Notes under the pieces: generated by a model
The model's input: the letters and a program-made list of their open reading frames with translations, nothing else
The model's database searches: none
Told to the model about the DNA's origin: nothing
Part shown: piece by piece, positions 46,648 to 56,207 of the stretch
Position numbering within the stretch: position 1 is the stretch's first letter
How the letters are laid out: the number at the start of each line of letters is the position of its first letter
Position numbers and translations under genes: made by a program
Assembly: GCA_037481875.1 (NCBI GenBank)
Contig: JBBFKY010000003.1
Span: 55,235-119,234, forward strand
Length of the DNA: 64,000 nucleotides
Source: Desulfosoma sp.
GTDB lineage: Bacteria; Desulfobacterota; Syntrophobacteria; Syntrophobacterales; DSM-9756
Direction of reading: 5' to 3'

Positions 46648-48485
46648 AAACCGCCTATAAGAATCTTCGAGATTTCGTCCGGGCTTTGGAAAAGGAAGGG
46701 GAACTGCTTCGGATTCAGGCGCCTGTGTCCCGGGAACTGGAGATCACCCAAATCACGGATATCATGTGCAAGAGTCCCAAAGGCAGTAAAGCGCTTTTAT
46801 TTGAAAATGTCGTGGAATCGCCTTTCCCTGTGCTGACCAATGCCTTTGGAAGCGAAAAGCGTATCTGCATGGCCTTAGGGGTGCGTCATCTGGATGAACT
46901 GGCGGTTCGCGTGCGTCGATTCATAGAAATCGAACCCCCCAAGTCCCTGGCCCAAGCCCTTCGTCTGGTACCTTTAGGTCTGGATCTGTTGCGGTTTGTG
47001 CCTCGAAAGGTGCGTCACGCCCCATGTCAGGAAGTGGTTCGACGAGGATCCGACGTGAACCTGAACCAGCTTCCCGTGCTCAAATGCTGGCCCAAAGACG
47101 GTGGTCCCTTCGTCACTCTGCCCGTAGTCATCACACGCAGCCTGAGAACAGGTAAACGCAATGCGGGCATGTACCGCCTTCAGGTCTATGACGCCAAAAC
47201 AACAGGCATGCATTGGCATATCCACAAGGATGGATCCCATTACTTTCAGGAATATCGAACCGCCCGAAAGCCCATGCCTGTCGCTGTGGCCGTGGGAACC
47301 GACCCGGCCACCACCTATGCCGCCACAGCCCCGTTGCCTCGCGGTGTGGATGAAATGATCCTTTCCGGTTTTATTCGTCGGGCTCCCGTACCCATGACGC
47401 GGGCTGTGACCGTGCCTTTGGATGTGCCCGCCGAAGCGGAATTTATCCTGGAAGGTTACGTGGATCCCGAAGAACTTCGCCTGGAAGGCCCCTTTGGAGA
47501 TCATACGGGTTACTATTCCCTGACAGATTTTTATCCAGTGTTTCATGTGACGGCCATCACCCATCGAAAAAACCCCATTTACCCGGCAACCATCGTAGGT
47601 CGTCCTCCCATGGAAGACTGTTATTTGGCCAAAGCCACGGAACGGCTTTTTCTTCCATTGCTTCAGGCAGTGCTTCCGGAAATCAAGGACTACTGGCTTC
47701 CTTGGGAAGGTGTTTTTCACAACATAACGGTGGTGGCTTTGGAAAAAGAATATCCAGGCCATGCCCGCAAAGTCATGAGCGCTCTATGGGGGCAGGGGCA
47801 AATGAGTTTCTGCAAGGCTTTGGTGATGGTCGATGCCCAGGTGGACCTCAACCGTCCTGAAAAGGTCCTGGAAACCGTGCTGAATACCGTGGACTTGGAA
47901 CGGGATCTTTACATCACGGAAGGGGTCCTGGATGTGCTGGACCACAGCGCTCCTGAACCGCTCTTTGGAGGTAAGGTAGGACTGGACGCCACCGCCCGCC
48001 TGGCCATGGAACCGCAAAGACCTCAAAGGCCCCGCCCTGCTTCCTGGCCTGAAGATACGCACATTCTGCAGGATCTTCACCGAATCAGTGAAAAATTCAG
48101 CCGGTGTCGACGCCTGAAACTGGACGTGGCTAATCCCGTTCTTTTGGTCAACATGATCAAAGACGGTTCAGTCTCCGCTCGTTCCCTGGCACCGGCTTTG
48201 TTGGATGCCGAAGCCCTGCAGCCCTTCAGCGTCTTTGTCATTTATGATCAGGACATCGTTTTACAGGACGGCTCTCTCGTGCTCTGGAAACTTTTCAACA
48301 ATGTCGATCCTCATCGGGATATGGTCCGTAAGGGGTCCCGGCTCGTCATCGACGCCACCAAGAAAGGCCCTGAAGATGGTCATACAAGGCCCTGGCCCGA
48401 CGATATCGTCATGGACCCGAACGTGGTCGAACGCGTCAGGGAGCGAGCTCGAGAACTGGGCATCAGCGCCTTTCTGGAAAGCTGA
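46644..48485 (+). CDS. UbiD-family decarboxylase, menaquinone (MqnL-like)
   Basis: 613 residues. UbiD enzymes use prenylated FMN to decarboxylate aromatic acids. Seen here: NLRDFVRALEKEGELLRI at the start, KCWPKDGGPFVTLPVV, RLQVYDAKTTGMHWHIHKDG, EGPFGDHTGYYSL and the catalytic-loop Glu-rich LEGYVDPEELRLEGPFG. The length (over 600) matches menaquinone-type decarboxylases better than E. coli UbiD (about 490). It follows ubiE in the same operon, supporting a role in menaquinone synthesis. The matching UbiX flavin prenyltransferase is not in the window. Confidence 0.88.
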   Translation: MKTAYKNLRDFVRALEKEGELLRIQAPVSRELEITQITDIMCKSPKGSKALLFENVVESPFPVLTNAFGSEKRICMALGVRHLDELAVRVRRFIEIEPPKSLAQALRLVPLGLDLLRFVPRKVRHAPCQEVVRRGSDVNLNQLPVLKCWPKDGGPFVTLPVVITRSLRTGKRNAGMYRLQVYDAKTTGMHWHIHKDGSHYFQEYRTARKPMPVAVAVGTDPATTYAATAPLPRGVDEMILSGFIRRAPVPMTRAVTVPLDVPAEAEFILEGYVDPEELRLEGPFGDHTGYYSLTDFYPVFHVTAITHRKNPIYPATIVGRPPMEDCYLAKATERLFLPLLQAVLPEIKDYWLPWEGVFHNITVVALEKEYPGHARKVMSALWGQGQMSFCKALVMVDAQVDLNRPEKVLETVLNTVDLERDLYITEGVLDVLDHSAPEPLFGGKVGLDATARLAMEPQRPQRPRPASWPEDTHILQDLHRISEKFSRCRRLKLDVANPVLLVNMIKDGSVSARSLAPALLDAEALQPFSVFVIYDQDIVLQDGSLVLWKLFNNVDPHRDMVRKGSRLVIDATKKGPEDGHTRPWPDDIVMDPNVVERVRERARELGISAFLES

Positions 48486-48491
48486 AAAAAC

Positions 48492-49442
48492 CTAACGTTC
48501 CAAAAGCTGGTTGGCCCAGACAGGGTTTTCTATCTTTTTGTTTTCCAAATGCATGACGGCATAGATGATGCTATTGTAAGGCACAGGAACGCCGTGTTCC
48601 CTGCCGAGGCGGACCACCATGCCGTTAAGGGCTTCCACTTCCGTTTTGCGATGCCATTCTAGATCGCGCAGCATGGAACACTTGAACTTGCGGTTGTAGG
48701 AATACGCCAGTGCCATGGCTTCTTCCACGGCATTGTCCGGTAAACCGATGCCGCATTTCTTGGAAAGCTCCAACACTTCCTTCATGGTCCCTTCCAGGAC
48801 TTCGCGGGTTTCCGGGCAATCCAAAATGAGACCCAAAGCCGCCCGTCCCAGGGTGCTCACCCCATGGACGCCGCAAATGAAAAGAAATTTGGCCCACAGG
48901 ACTTTTTGAATGTTGTCGGAAACTTCAGCATCAATGCCTGCCTGGTGAAAGACATCTAGAATTTTCTGAACCCGCTCCGTGCGTTCCCCGGATAGTTCCC
49001 CGAAGATAATTTTTCCGGGCTTTCCCGTGTGCGCAATGACACCGGGAGACGCAATGGTGGATTCAATAAAGACGGTTCCGGGCAGTATTTTTTCTTCACC
49101 GAAAACCTCACTCAGTTTCTCGGCGTTATCGATCCCGTTTTGAAGTGTGAGGATGGTGGTGTCCGTTTCTACCATGGGAGCTGCAAAACGAGCCGCCTTT
49201 TCTGTATCATGGGATTTGACGCAAAAGAGCAGGAGATCCACCGGGCCGATCTCTTCCGGCTCCGATGTGGCGTGAATACGTACACGAAAATTCTCGTTGT
49301 TGGTCACCACTTCCAAGCCTTCTTCTTGCAAGGCTTCCAAATGCTTTCCTCGAGCCACAAAGTGGATATCCACGCCGGCGCGCGCCAGAAAACCTCCGAA
49401 ATAGCCCCCAACCCCTCCGGTACCCAAGACCCCGATCTTCAT
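48492..49442 (-). CDS. 2-dehydropantoate 2-reductase (PanE/ApbA family)
   Basis: 316 residues; ATG 49442 follows AAGGAGC. The N-terminal NADP-binding motif is GVLGTGGVGGYFGGFLARAG; other features are FCVKSHDTE, LTLQNGIDN, the catalytic-Lys helix KVLWAKFLFICGVHGVSTL, and the C-terminal EVEALNGMVVRLGREHGVPVP. It would reduce ketopantoate in coenzyme A synthesis, though the family also includes other 2-keto acid reductases. It converges on the ubiD-like gene, seven bases apart, and diverges from the cysteine synthase fusion. Confidence 0.88.
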   Translation of the reverse strand: MKIGVLGTGGVGGYFGGFLARAGVDIHFVARGKHLEALQEEGLEVVTNNENFRVRIHATSEPEEIGPVDLLLFCVKSHDTEKAARFAAPMVETDTTILTLQNGIDNAEKLSEVFGEEKILPGTVFIESTIASPGVIAHTGKPGKIIFGELSGERTERVQKILDVFHQAGIDAEVSDNIQKVLWAKFLFICGVHGVSTLGRAALGLILDCPETREVLEGTMKEVLELSKKCGIGLPDNAVEEAMALAYSYNRKFKCSMLRDLEWHRKTEVEALNGMVVRLGREHGVPVPYNSIIYAVMHLENKKIENPVWANQLLER

Positions 49443-49590
49443 TGACCGCTCCTTGTCACTCCAGATCTCGACCTGCCCATGTTCAATCCCCAGCCAAGCC
49501 CCCTTTGGACCACGCCGGAAGTCCCCTTTCCGGGCGAATCCCCGTCTATATAGCGCCTTGCTTGAATCTCGTCAAACCTTGCTGTTGGCT

Positions 49591-49619
49591 TTGACAAAGC
49601 CATGTAAACCATTCACTAT
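49591..49619 (+). promoter_or_regulatory. Candidate sigma-70-type promoter of the cysteine synthase fusion
   Basis: TTGACA at 49591-49596 and CACTAT at 49614-49619 are 17 bases apart; an overlapping TATATC lies at 49617-49622. It is about 70 bases upstream of the first start codon. Confidence 0.35.
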
Positions 49620-49688
49620 ATCTACCGATGTTCGGGCCGGGTTTTCTTAGAACATTTCAAGACGTCGGCGCCATGGATATGAAGGCGC

Positions 49689-52037
49689 ATGGGAGAGTTC
49701 ATGGTCATGAAAAACGTCTATGACAATGTGCTTCAAGTGATCGGCAACACTCCGTTGGTTCGCATCAACCGCCTTAACCCGAACCCTCGAACCACCATTT
49801 ACGCCAAGCTGGAATCCAAAAATCCCGGAGGATCCATCAAGGATCGTACGGCCCTGTTCATGATCGAAGCCGCGGAACGCAGCGGGGAATTAACCCCGAA
49901 CAAAACCATCATCGAAGCCACCAGCGGCAACACGGGTATCGGGCTGGCTGTGGTCGCCGCCGTCAAAGGCTACCGCCTCATCTTGGCCATGCCGGAAACA
50001 GCCAGCAGCGAACGGCAAAAGATCCTCAAGGCCCTAGGCGCCGAATTGCTGCTCACTCCAGGCGCTCTTGGCACCGATGGCGCTATTGAAGAAGTCTATC
50101 GCATGGTGCGGGAACAGCCGGATAAGTATTTTCTGGCGGATCAATTCAATAACCCGGCTAATCCTGAAGCCCATTATCGGGGGACAGGCCCGGAAATCTA
50201 TGAGCAGACCGAAGGGAAAGTCAACGTGGTGGTGGCCAGCCTGGGAACCAGTGGCACGGCCATGGGTATCCTTCGAGCCATGAAGGAACGAAACCCTTCT
50301 ATTGAAGTTGTGGCTGTGGAGCCCTATCCGGGCCATAAAATTCAAGGGCTCAAGAACATGAAAGAATCTTACGTGCCGGGTATCTTTGAAAGACACAAGC
50401 TGGATCGCATTGTTCATGTAAAGGACGAAGATGCTTTTGAAATGGCGCGGCGTTTGGCCAGGGAAGAAGGGCTGTTTGTGGGCATGAGTTCCGGAGCCTG
50501 CATGGCGGCGGCCGTGGAAATCGCCAAGGAAAGAGAAAGCGGCGTGATTGTGGCGGTCCTTCCCGATGGAGGTGACCGCTATCTCAGTACCAACCTTTTC
50601 ACCACCATGTTGGAACCTGATTTTCGCTTCTTTGATTTTCTTCAACGCCGTAAGGTGGACTTTAAACCCGCCGTGGAAGGCAAAATCCGCATCGCGGTCA
50701 CGGGCCCTCCCCTGGATTCCTGCCTTTCCCTGGAAACGGCTCGAAGACTCATGCTGGCCGATATTCTCACTCGATTCGTGCAATCCAAAGGTTTTCGCAC
50801 GGAAACCTTTGTCCTGCTTCCTGATCTGGACAGCCGATCCATTCAGTGCGCCATCGAAAAAAACACAAGTCTTGAAGACTATGTTCAGGATCGCATCGCC
50901 GTCTTTTCCTCGGAATTACAAAAGCTGGGTATGGCCTCTCAGGTGGCCCTGACCAAGACCAGCGAGCACCTGGAAGCAATCGTCCAATTGGTTCGATCCT
51001 TGCTAAAAAAAGGAGTGGCTTACGAAAAGTTACGTTCCGTTTATTTCAATGTCGCCCAAGTCGACGACTACGGCCGACTTTCACGGGTTGATCCCCAAAA
51101 GGTTCGGTCCGGCTCCTCCGTGGACCTGAGTGCCTACGAAAAATTGAACCCTCGCGATTTCGCCTTGCTCAAGCGTGCAACCCTCGCCGAACTGAAACGC
51201 GGCCATTACCTCAAGACCGAATGGGGCAACGTGGTGCCCACATGGCACATCGCCTCCGCCGCCATGGTCATGGATCATTTCGGATTTCCTTTGGACATTT
51301 ACGTCAGTGGCATGGACTTTTTGTTTCCTCACTTGGAAAACCTTAGGACCATCGCCTGGGCCCTTACCGGAAAGGCCTATGCCAACACATGGCTTCTGTG
51401 CGAAAGGATTCAAAACGCGGAAGGAGAAACCACGAAATCGACAGAACCCGAAGCATGCCCAAGGTCCCTAACCCTCGAAGACCTTTATGCCGAAGGGATG
51501 ACTCCCGCCGAAGTGCGTTTCTGGCTCATTGCATCCCATTACCGCAAGCCCATGACAATATCCCGACAAAGCCTTCGAAGTGCCGCACGGGGACTCAAAC
51601 GCGTTCGAGAATTCATCCATCGATTGCACCATGCGTCGGTGCATGAGGGTGCCGTAAACGGGGTGGAAGAAGAAGTGTTTTCCTTGGAACGCGGCTTTTT
51701 CGACGCCCTGGCCGATGATATGAACACGCCCAAGGCTTTGGCGGCCCTTTTCGATTTCGTGCGCACCATGAATCTTCGACTGGAACAGGGACCTCTGGCA
51801 CCACGAGCCAAGGAAACCGCCCTCAAGGCGGTGCAAAACGTGGATCGTATTTTGGGTCTTTTTGCCTTGGATCTTCGGCCCTTGTCCGCCGAAGAAAAGG
51901 CCCTCATGGAACAAAGGGAAGCCGCCCGCGCTGCAAAGGATTGGGCTCGAGCCGACGCCCTTCGAGAAGAACTGCGCCGCTTGGGCATCGTGGTTCGAGA
52001 CGCCGCTCACGGCACCCTGTGGGAACGCGTCTCCTGA
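49689..52037 (+). CDS. Cysteine synthase fused to an inactive-looking cysteinyl-tRNA synthetase module
   Basis: 782 residues in one uninterrupted frame; ATG 49701 (GGGAG five bases upstream) is an alternative start. Residues ~7-310 are an O-acetylserine sulfhydrylase/CBS-like PLP enzyme, with PLP lysine 51 in GGSIKDR, SGNTG 79-83, GTSGT 186-190 and SSGA 267-270 all intact. Residues ~330-782 align throughout with class I CysRS, including WHI..AM (519-526), FPH.EN (546-551), the DALR domain (ALADDMNTPKAL) and the tail DWARADALREEL. The zinc ligands are lost (Cys to Thr 338, Cys to Ala 522, and the HHENE site reads HLENL). HIGH reads CLSLE (345-349), and KMSKS is replaced near 579-591 by ETTKSTEPEACP. 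Cysteine synthesis is likely; tRNA charging is not. The second module may bind tRNA-Cys or cysteine, or regulate; unknown. Confidence 0.9.
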   Translation: MGEFMVMKNVYDNVLQVIGNTPLVRINRLNPNPRTTIYAKLESKNPGGSIKDRTALFMIEAAERSGELTPNKTIIEATSGNTGIGLAVVAAVKGYRLILAMPETASSERQKILKALGAELLLTPGALGTDGAIEEVYRMVREQPDKYFLADQFNNPANPEAHYRGTGPEIYEQTEGKVNVVVASLGTSGTAMGILRAMKERNPSIEVVAVEPYPGHKIQGLKNMKESYVPGIFERHKLDRIVHVKDEDAFEMARRLAREEGLFVGMSSGACMAAAVEIAKERESGVIVAVLPDGGDRYLSTNLFTTMLEPDFRFFDFLQRRKVDFKPAVEGKIRIAVTGPPLDSCLSLETARRLMLADILTRFVQSKGFRTETFVLLPDLDSRSIQCAIEKNTSLEDYVQDRIAVFSSELQKLGMASQVALTKTSEHLEAIVQLVRSLLKKGVAYEKLRSVYFNVAQVDDYGRLSRVDPQKVRSGSSVDLSAYEKLNPRDFALLKRATLAELKRGHYLKTEWGNVVPTWHIASAAMVMDHFGFPLDIYVSGMDFLFPHLENLRTIAWALTGKAYANTWLLCERIQNAEGETTKSTEPEACPRSLTLEDLYAEGMTPAEVRFWLIASHYRKPMTISRQSLRSAARGLKRVREFIHRLHHASVHEGAVNGVEEEVFSLERGFFDALADDMNTPKALAALFDFVRTMNLRLEQGPLAPRAKETALKAVQNVDRILGLFALDLRPLSAEEKALMEQREAARAAKDWARADALREELRRLGIVVRDAAHGTLWERVS

Positions 52038-52105
52038 CCCGAGCCGAGCCCGACAAGGTGTTCGTGCTTCACCGTACGAGCGAGAGCTGGTTCAAGGCTT
52101 GGGGC

Positions 52106-53158
52106 TCAGCTCAGTCCTAACACACGACGCAACCGCTCCGCCTCGCAAGGCTCCAAAGGATAGGCTGACGAAGACCCGGCAAAATTTTCAAGCACCACAC
52201 ATTTGGAATCCATGTGGACCACCGCCGAAGCCGTCATGGGCACTTTTCCTAAACCTCCGGGAAGATCCACGACAAAATGGGGAAGAGCCAGACCTGAGAT
52301 GCGATGACGCAAGGTCGCCAGGAGTTCCATTCCCGCCGAAAGGGGTGTGCGAAAATGGGCCGTGCCTTGCATAAGGTCCATCTGCAGAAGGTAGTAGGGA
52401 CGAACTCTTAGCGTCAAAAGCTCCGTGAAAAGCGTACCCAAAACGGCGGCATGGTCGTTAATGCCTTTGAGAAGCACGGTTTGACTACCCAGGGGAATGC
52501 CGGCATCGGCTAAAAGACCACAGGCTTCACGGCTTTCCTTGGAAATTTCCGATGGATGATTGACGTGAATGTTTATGTACAAGGGAGCATAGGCCGCCAG
52601 ACACCGCACCAAGGCGGGTGTGATGCGTGCTGGATCGGCAAAAGGGACCCGGGTGCCAAGGCGAATGAGGCGAACATGAGGAATTTCCCGCACCCTGGCG
52701 ACCAGGCTTTCCAGAAAATCCACAGGCAGCATGAGAGGATCTCCGCCGGAAAGAAGGACGTCATGAATGGCGGGGGTTTTTCGTATATAGTCCAAAGCCT
52801 CGTGAACAAGATCGTCGGTGAGAGGTACCGGGTGAGTCCAGCGTCTTTTTCGTGTGCAAAAACGGCAATGCACCGCACACAGATCGCTGACGATCCAAAG
52901 CACTCGGTCGGGATAGCGATGCACCAGATTGGGAACAGGGGATCGGCTTTCTTCTCCCAAAGGATCCGTCAGACCAAAAGGGTCGCTGATATCCAGTTCT
53001 CTTGGATCCGGCACCACTTGTCGCCATACAGGGTCCTCAGGAGCGGTGATAAGGTTTGCAAAATGTCGGCTGAGAACGAAAGGGTAAACCTGATGCACGG
53101 CCTTCAAGGGGTCTAGAGGGATTTTCCAGTGGTTTGCAAACTGCTCGAGAGAGATCAC
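52106..53158 (-). CDS. KamA-family radical SAM aminomutase (lysine 2,3-aminomutase-like)
   Basis: 350 residues, starting at GTG 53158. The radical-SAM cluster motif is CAVHCRFC (Cys 94, 98, 101). PLP-site Lys about 305 is in DLPGGLGKVPM, and the two Asp that bind the substrate amino group in KamA have counterparts (about 261 in QMDLMQGTAHFRTP and 298 in VVDLPGG). SGGDPLML is present. It could be lysine 2,3-aminomutase or the EF-P modifying EpmB; EpmB is usually of similar length and no epmA or efp is nearby, so the choice is open. It diverges from the MFS gene by 28 bases. Confidence 0.85.
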   Translation of the reverse strand: MISLEQFANHWKIPLDPLKAVHQVYPFVLSRHFANLITAPEDPVWRQVVPDPRELDISDPFGLTDPLGEESRSPVPNLVHRYPDRVLWIVSDLCAVHCRFCTRKRRWTHPVPLTDDLVHEALDYIRKTPAIHDVLLSGGDPLMLPVDFLESLVARVREIPHVRLIRLGTRVPFADPARITPALVRCLAAYAPLYINIHVNHPSEISKESREACGLLADAGIPLGSQTVLLKGINDHAAVLGTLFTELLTLRVRPYYLLQMDLMQGTAHFRTPLSAGMELLATLRHRISGLALPHFVVDLPGGLGKVPMTASAVVHMDSKCVVLENFAGSSSAYPLEPCEAERLRRVLGLS

Positions 53159-53186
53159 GGCTGACTCGCTTCGGTGCTTTGATTCC

Positions 53187-54443
53187 GTGTGTGGAGGAAA
53201 AGTGTTTCCTTCCTGGTTACGTGTCTACGGCCGACGTCATGTTCTGGGCATGCTGGGTCTCGGATTTTCTTCCGGGTTGCCTTTGGCCCTTACGGGAAGC
53301 ACGCTTCAGGCCTGGATGATGTCCGAAAAGGTGGACATTCGCCTGATCGGCCTTTTCTCCCTGGTAGGACTCCCTTACACCCTCAAGGTGGCCTGGGCTC
53401 CTCTCATGGACCGCTTTCCTGCCCCGTGGCTTGGCAGACGTCGGGGTTGGATCCTTACCACTCAGATTCTTCTCTGTGCAAGTCTTCTGATTCTGGGATC
53501 CCTCACACCGGCACGAGATCTTCAGATCATGGCCGCTTTGGCTTTGCTTATCGCCTTCTGGAGTGCAAGTCAGGATATCGTCATAGACGCTTACCGCACA
53601 GAAGTGCTTCCGGACACGGACAAGGGGGCCGGTGCGGCCATGAGCGTCGTGGGATATCGATTGGCCATGCTCACTTCAGGAGCCATGGCTCTGATCCTTT
53701 CCGATCATTTTCCTTGGCAGACCGTGTATGTCACGATGGGCCTGATCATGGGAGGATGTGTCCTATGGACCTTGGTGTGTCCGGAACCTGGGGAAGACAC
53801 CAAAGCCGCCAATGCCGTTCATCAGACAATCAAGGAAACTTTATGGGCTCCCTTGCAGAACTATTTTGCTCGACCCGGCGCCATGGCCATGCTGGCTTTT
53901 ATCATGGTCTTTAAGCTCAGTGATGCCCTGGCGGGTGCTTTGACTACGCCTTTTCTGCTGGATCTGGGATTTACCCGAACCGATGTAGGTACCGTCAACA
54001 AGGCCTTTGGTCTGGTGAGCACCATTGTGGGCACTTTGATCGGGGGCGCCCTGGTGCATCGCCTGGGAATCTCACGATCCCTTTGGGTGGCCACATTCCT
54101 TCAGGCCTTTTCCAATTTGGCTTTTACAGGGCTGGCTGTGGTAGGAAGCCATTATGGGTTCATGGTCGGAGCGGTCGCTTTGGAGAACCTGTGTGGAGGG
54201 TTGGGAACCGCGGCGTTCTTGGCGTTCCTGATGAGCTTGTGTGATAGACGCTACGCCGCCACTCAATATGCTTTGCTTTCCAGCCTGATGGCGGTTTCCA
54301 GAGTCTTGGCCGGCATGCCAACCGGATTCCTGGTCGCCGCCCTGGGTTGGCCTTGGTTTTACACAGTGAGCGTCCTGGGCGCCCTTCCCGGTATTGTGCT
54401 CCTTCCTCGATTCGCCCCTTGGCGCCGCCACCCCGCCCTCTGA
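53187..54443 (+). CDS. AmpG-like MFS transporter
   Basis: About 418 residues; GTG 53202 has GGAGG four bases upstream and is an alternative start. Twelve membrane helices. The AmpG/acetyl-CoA-transporter group is shown by GFSSGLPLALTGSTLQAWM, LPYTLKVAWAPLMDRF, RRRGWILTTQ, SASQDIVIDAYRTEVL and GAGAAMSVVGYRLAML. AmpG imports anhydro-muropeptides into the cytoplasm for recycling; substrate here is inferred. No ampD or nagZ is nearby. Confidence 0.88.
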   Translation: MCGGKVFPSWLRVYGRRHVLGMLGLGFSSGLPLALTGSTLQAWMMSEKVDIRLIGLFSLVGLPYTLKVAWAPLMDRFPAPWLGRRRGWILTTQILLCASLLILGSLTPARDLQIMAALALLIAFWSASQDIVIDAYRTEVLPDTDKGAGAAMSVVGYRLAMLTSGAMALILSDHFPWQTVYVTMGLIMGGCVLWTLVCPEPGEDTKAANAVHQTIKETLWAPLQNYFARPGAMAMLAFIMVFKLSDALAGALTTPFLLDLGFTRTDVGTVNKAFGLVSTIVGTLIGGALVHRLGISRSLWVATFLQAFSNLAFTGLAVVGSHYGFMVGAVALENLCGGLGTAAFLAFLMSLCDRRYAATQYALLSSLMAVSRVLAGMPTGFLVAALGWPWFYTVSVLGALPGIVLLPRFAPWRRHPAL

Positions 54444-54523
54444 TCCATGCTCCGCTCCGCCATACAACCAAACAAACCCACCAAGGTTTTTACCCGCCGG
54501 GAAGAGTTCTTCCACGATAAAGC

Positions 54524-54640
54524 GTGGTCGTATCCATTGTGGATCGCCTGATTCATTACCGACATATTCTCTTGTTCGAAGGACAAAGCTATCACCTGCG
54601 GCAGAATTTGAGACGTGATCTCTATGTCCCAGGTGAGACC
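54524..54640 (+). pseudogene. Possible IstB (IS21 helper ATPase) C-terminal fragment
   Basis: The stretch VDRLIHYRHILLFEGQSYHLRQ resembles the last helix and strand of IstB proteins (DRL.HH...IEG.SYRL). A stop codon lies directly upstream and no other IS21 sequence was found, so this is a short relic at best. Confidence 0.35.
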
Positions 54641-54694
54641 ATTTTATCGTTCACATTGGGTCAGGCTTTTCGGCCGTTGACAGCCAAGAAAAAA

Positions 54695-55264
54695 CTAACC
54701 GGCAAAATTTAGCGCGCTCATAAATGCAACAATGAGCGTAAAGCCAATGCCCATCGTCCATTGCAGCTGCCTAAAACGTTTGTCCATCACTTCAAAGCGG
54801 ATGCTCGTTTCTCGCTGCTGGGCTTCAAAGCGTTTGTCCATCGCTTCAAACCGCGCGGTCATTTCCCGTTGGAGGGCCTCGAAGCGCCTGTCAACAGTCT
54901 CAAAGCGGGCATTCATTGCATTCTGCAAGGTTTCAAAGCGTTTATCCATCGCCTCGAAGCGTTTTTCCATGGCTTCGAAACGTTTGTCCATGGCTTCAAA
55001 CCGCACGATCATTTCCCGCTGCAGGGCCTCGAAGCGTTTTTCCATCGCGCTCAATTGTGCAATCTGCACTTCTCGCAGCGTTTTGAGCTCTTCTTCCACG
55101 CGCACTGTGCGCTCCAGAAGTGAAAGCTCACGAGCTTTCAGTTCGTTTTGCTGCACAAAAGCAGCCACCTGCTCGGCCACGAGAGTGCTTACCTGCCCAC
55201 GCACGACCGTTTCGATCAGCGCTTTGACTTGTTCGGTATCCATCATGACAGCTTCTTCAGGCAT
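54695..55264 (-). CDS. Coiled-coil protein with C-terminal membrane anchor
   Basis: 189 residues. The middle (~70-165) consists of repeated heptads of the type RFEAMDKRFEAMEKRFE, interrupted by LQREM segments. A C-terminal hydrophobic helix (~168-188, WTMGIGFTLIVAFMSALNFAG) would anchor it in the membrane. The N-terminal ~60 residues are helical and Gln/Glu-rich. ATG 55264 follows GGGAGCAGG. It is like the edge gene at 1-338 in style but not in repeat sequence. Function unknown. Confidence 0.75.
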   Translation of the reverse strand: MPEEAVMMDTEQVKALIETVVRGQVSTLVAEQVAAFVQQNELKARELSLLERTVRVEEELKTLREVQIAQLSAMEKRFEALQREMIVRFEAMDKRFEAMEKRFEAMDKRFETLQNAMNARFETVDRRFEALQREMTARFEAMDKRFEAQQRETSIRFEVMDKRFRQLQWTMGIGFTLIVAFMSALNFAG

Positions 55265-56207
55265 CGGACCTGCTCCCTAGGGATTTAATGAAAGCTACCA
55301 TAGCACAAGACCTAGAGGCAAGCATCACTCGGGGCCATATCCTAGTTCCCCGTCCTTCATCCGCTCTAGCCGCAATCTCTGAACGAGGACGGTGACGCCG
55401 ACAGTGACACCAATGATCTCCCTTAAAACCCTTTAAGGCAACCGGCACTGCCTGCTGGACACAAGCAAGCTCGCTTTCATCACGACTTTACCATCAGGGT
55501 CCGACAACGCCACCCTGCACAGGTAAAAGGCCATGGATGAGGCCGTTTTTCGTTGTTTCGATCAGGAGACGTTCTACGATCTACCCAACATAATGCTCAA
55601 AGTGCCAAAGTACGCAGATTCCGTGATCGACGACCTCAAGAAAAACCGGGCTGGAAACTGATCGTTCTGGTTGATTGGCCGGCTGAACGTGCGAATTGAT
55701 CGTATTTTGGAAGGGGTGAGCATAGCCTATGAGCGCGCGTCGGCTCACGGATTTGGCGTCGACAATACCAAGTCCCAAGATATGGAGCCGGTTGGTGCGG
55801 TTAAAATGGTGATTTGGATGTTCGATACGGATTGTGACGGGCACAGCCTTAACCCTTGAAGGTGTTCTTCCCCACGGTGAACGAGAACCAAGGCTGGGCG
55901 CCTTGCGAAAAAACTGCGACCGCAAATTGAGCGGGAGTTTATCGAAGCCTATCGAGGTACAATGTCTTTGCCCTTCCAGCTGGGGGACCACACGTGAACT
56001 GCCGTGAAAATCGAGGACGACCGGGCAATCGAGAGCCTGTAGGCGATGGACAAGAAGAGGGGGCCGAAGACCCGTAGTGAAGCGACTCTCCGGTCACCGT
56101 GCCGGCTTTTTTGAGAGACTACGGAACTGAGCATCCAGGGATCTCTGCCATCCCAGCCTCTCGATCACCTTGCGTATCTTGCTTCCGAACGTCCTCAGGG
56201 ACCATTG
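55265..56207. other. Region without an intact gene; possibly decayed coding DNA
   Basis: 943 bases. A fragment at 55532-55660 (plus) reads MDEAVFRCFDQETFYDLPNIMLKVPKYADSV-like sequence and stops after about 42 codons. Further short pieces follow in other frames. The region looks like a decayed gene, but I could not identify the parent. No ribosome-binding site supports any of the pieces. Confidence 0.4.

Noticed and set aside
49689-52037. Sequencing artefact joining two genes
   Set aside because: The frame is uninterrupted over 782 codons, both parts align throughout, and the loss of motifs is spread over the whole second module, not at one place.
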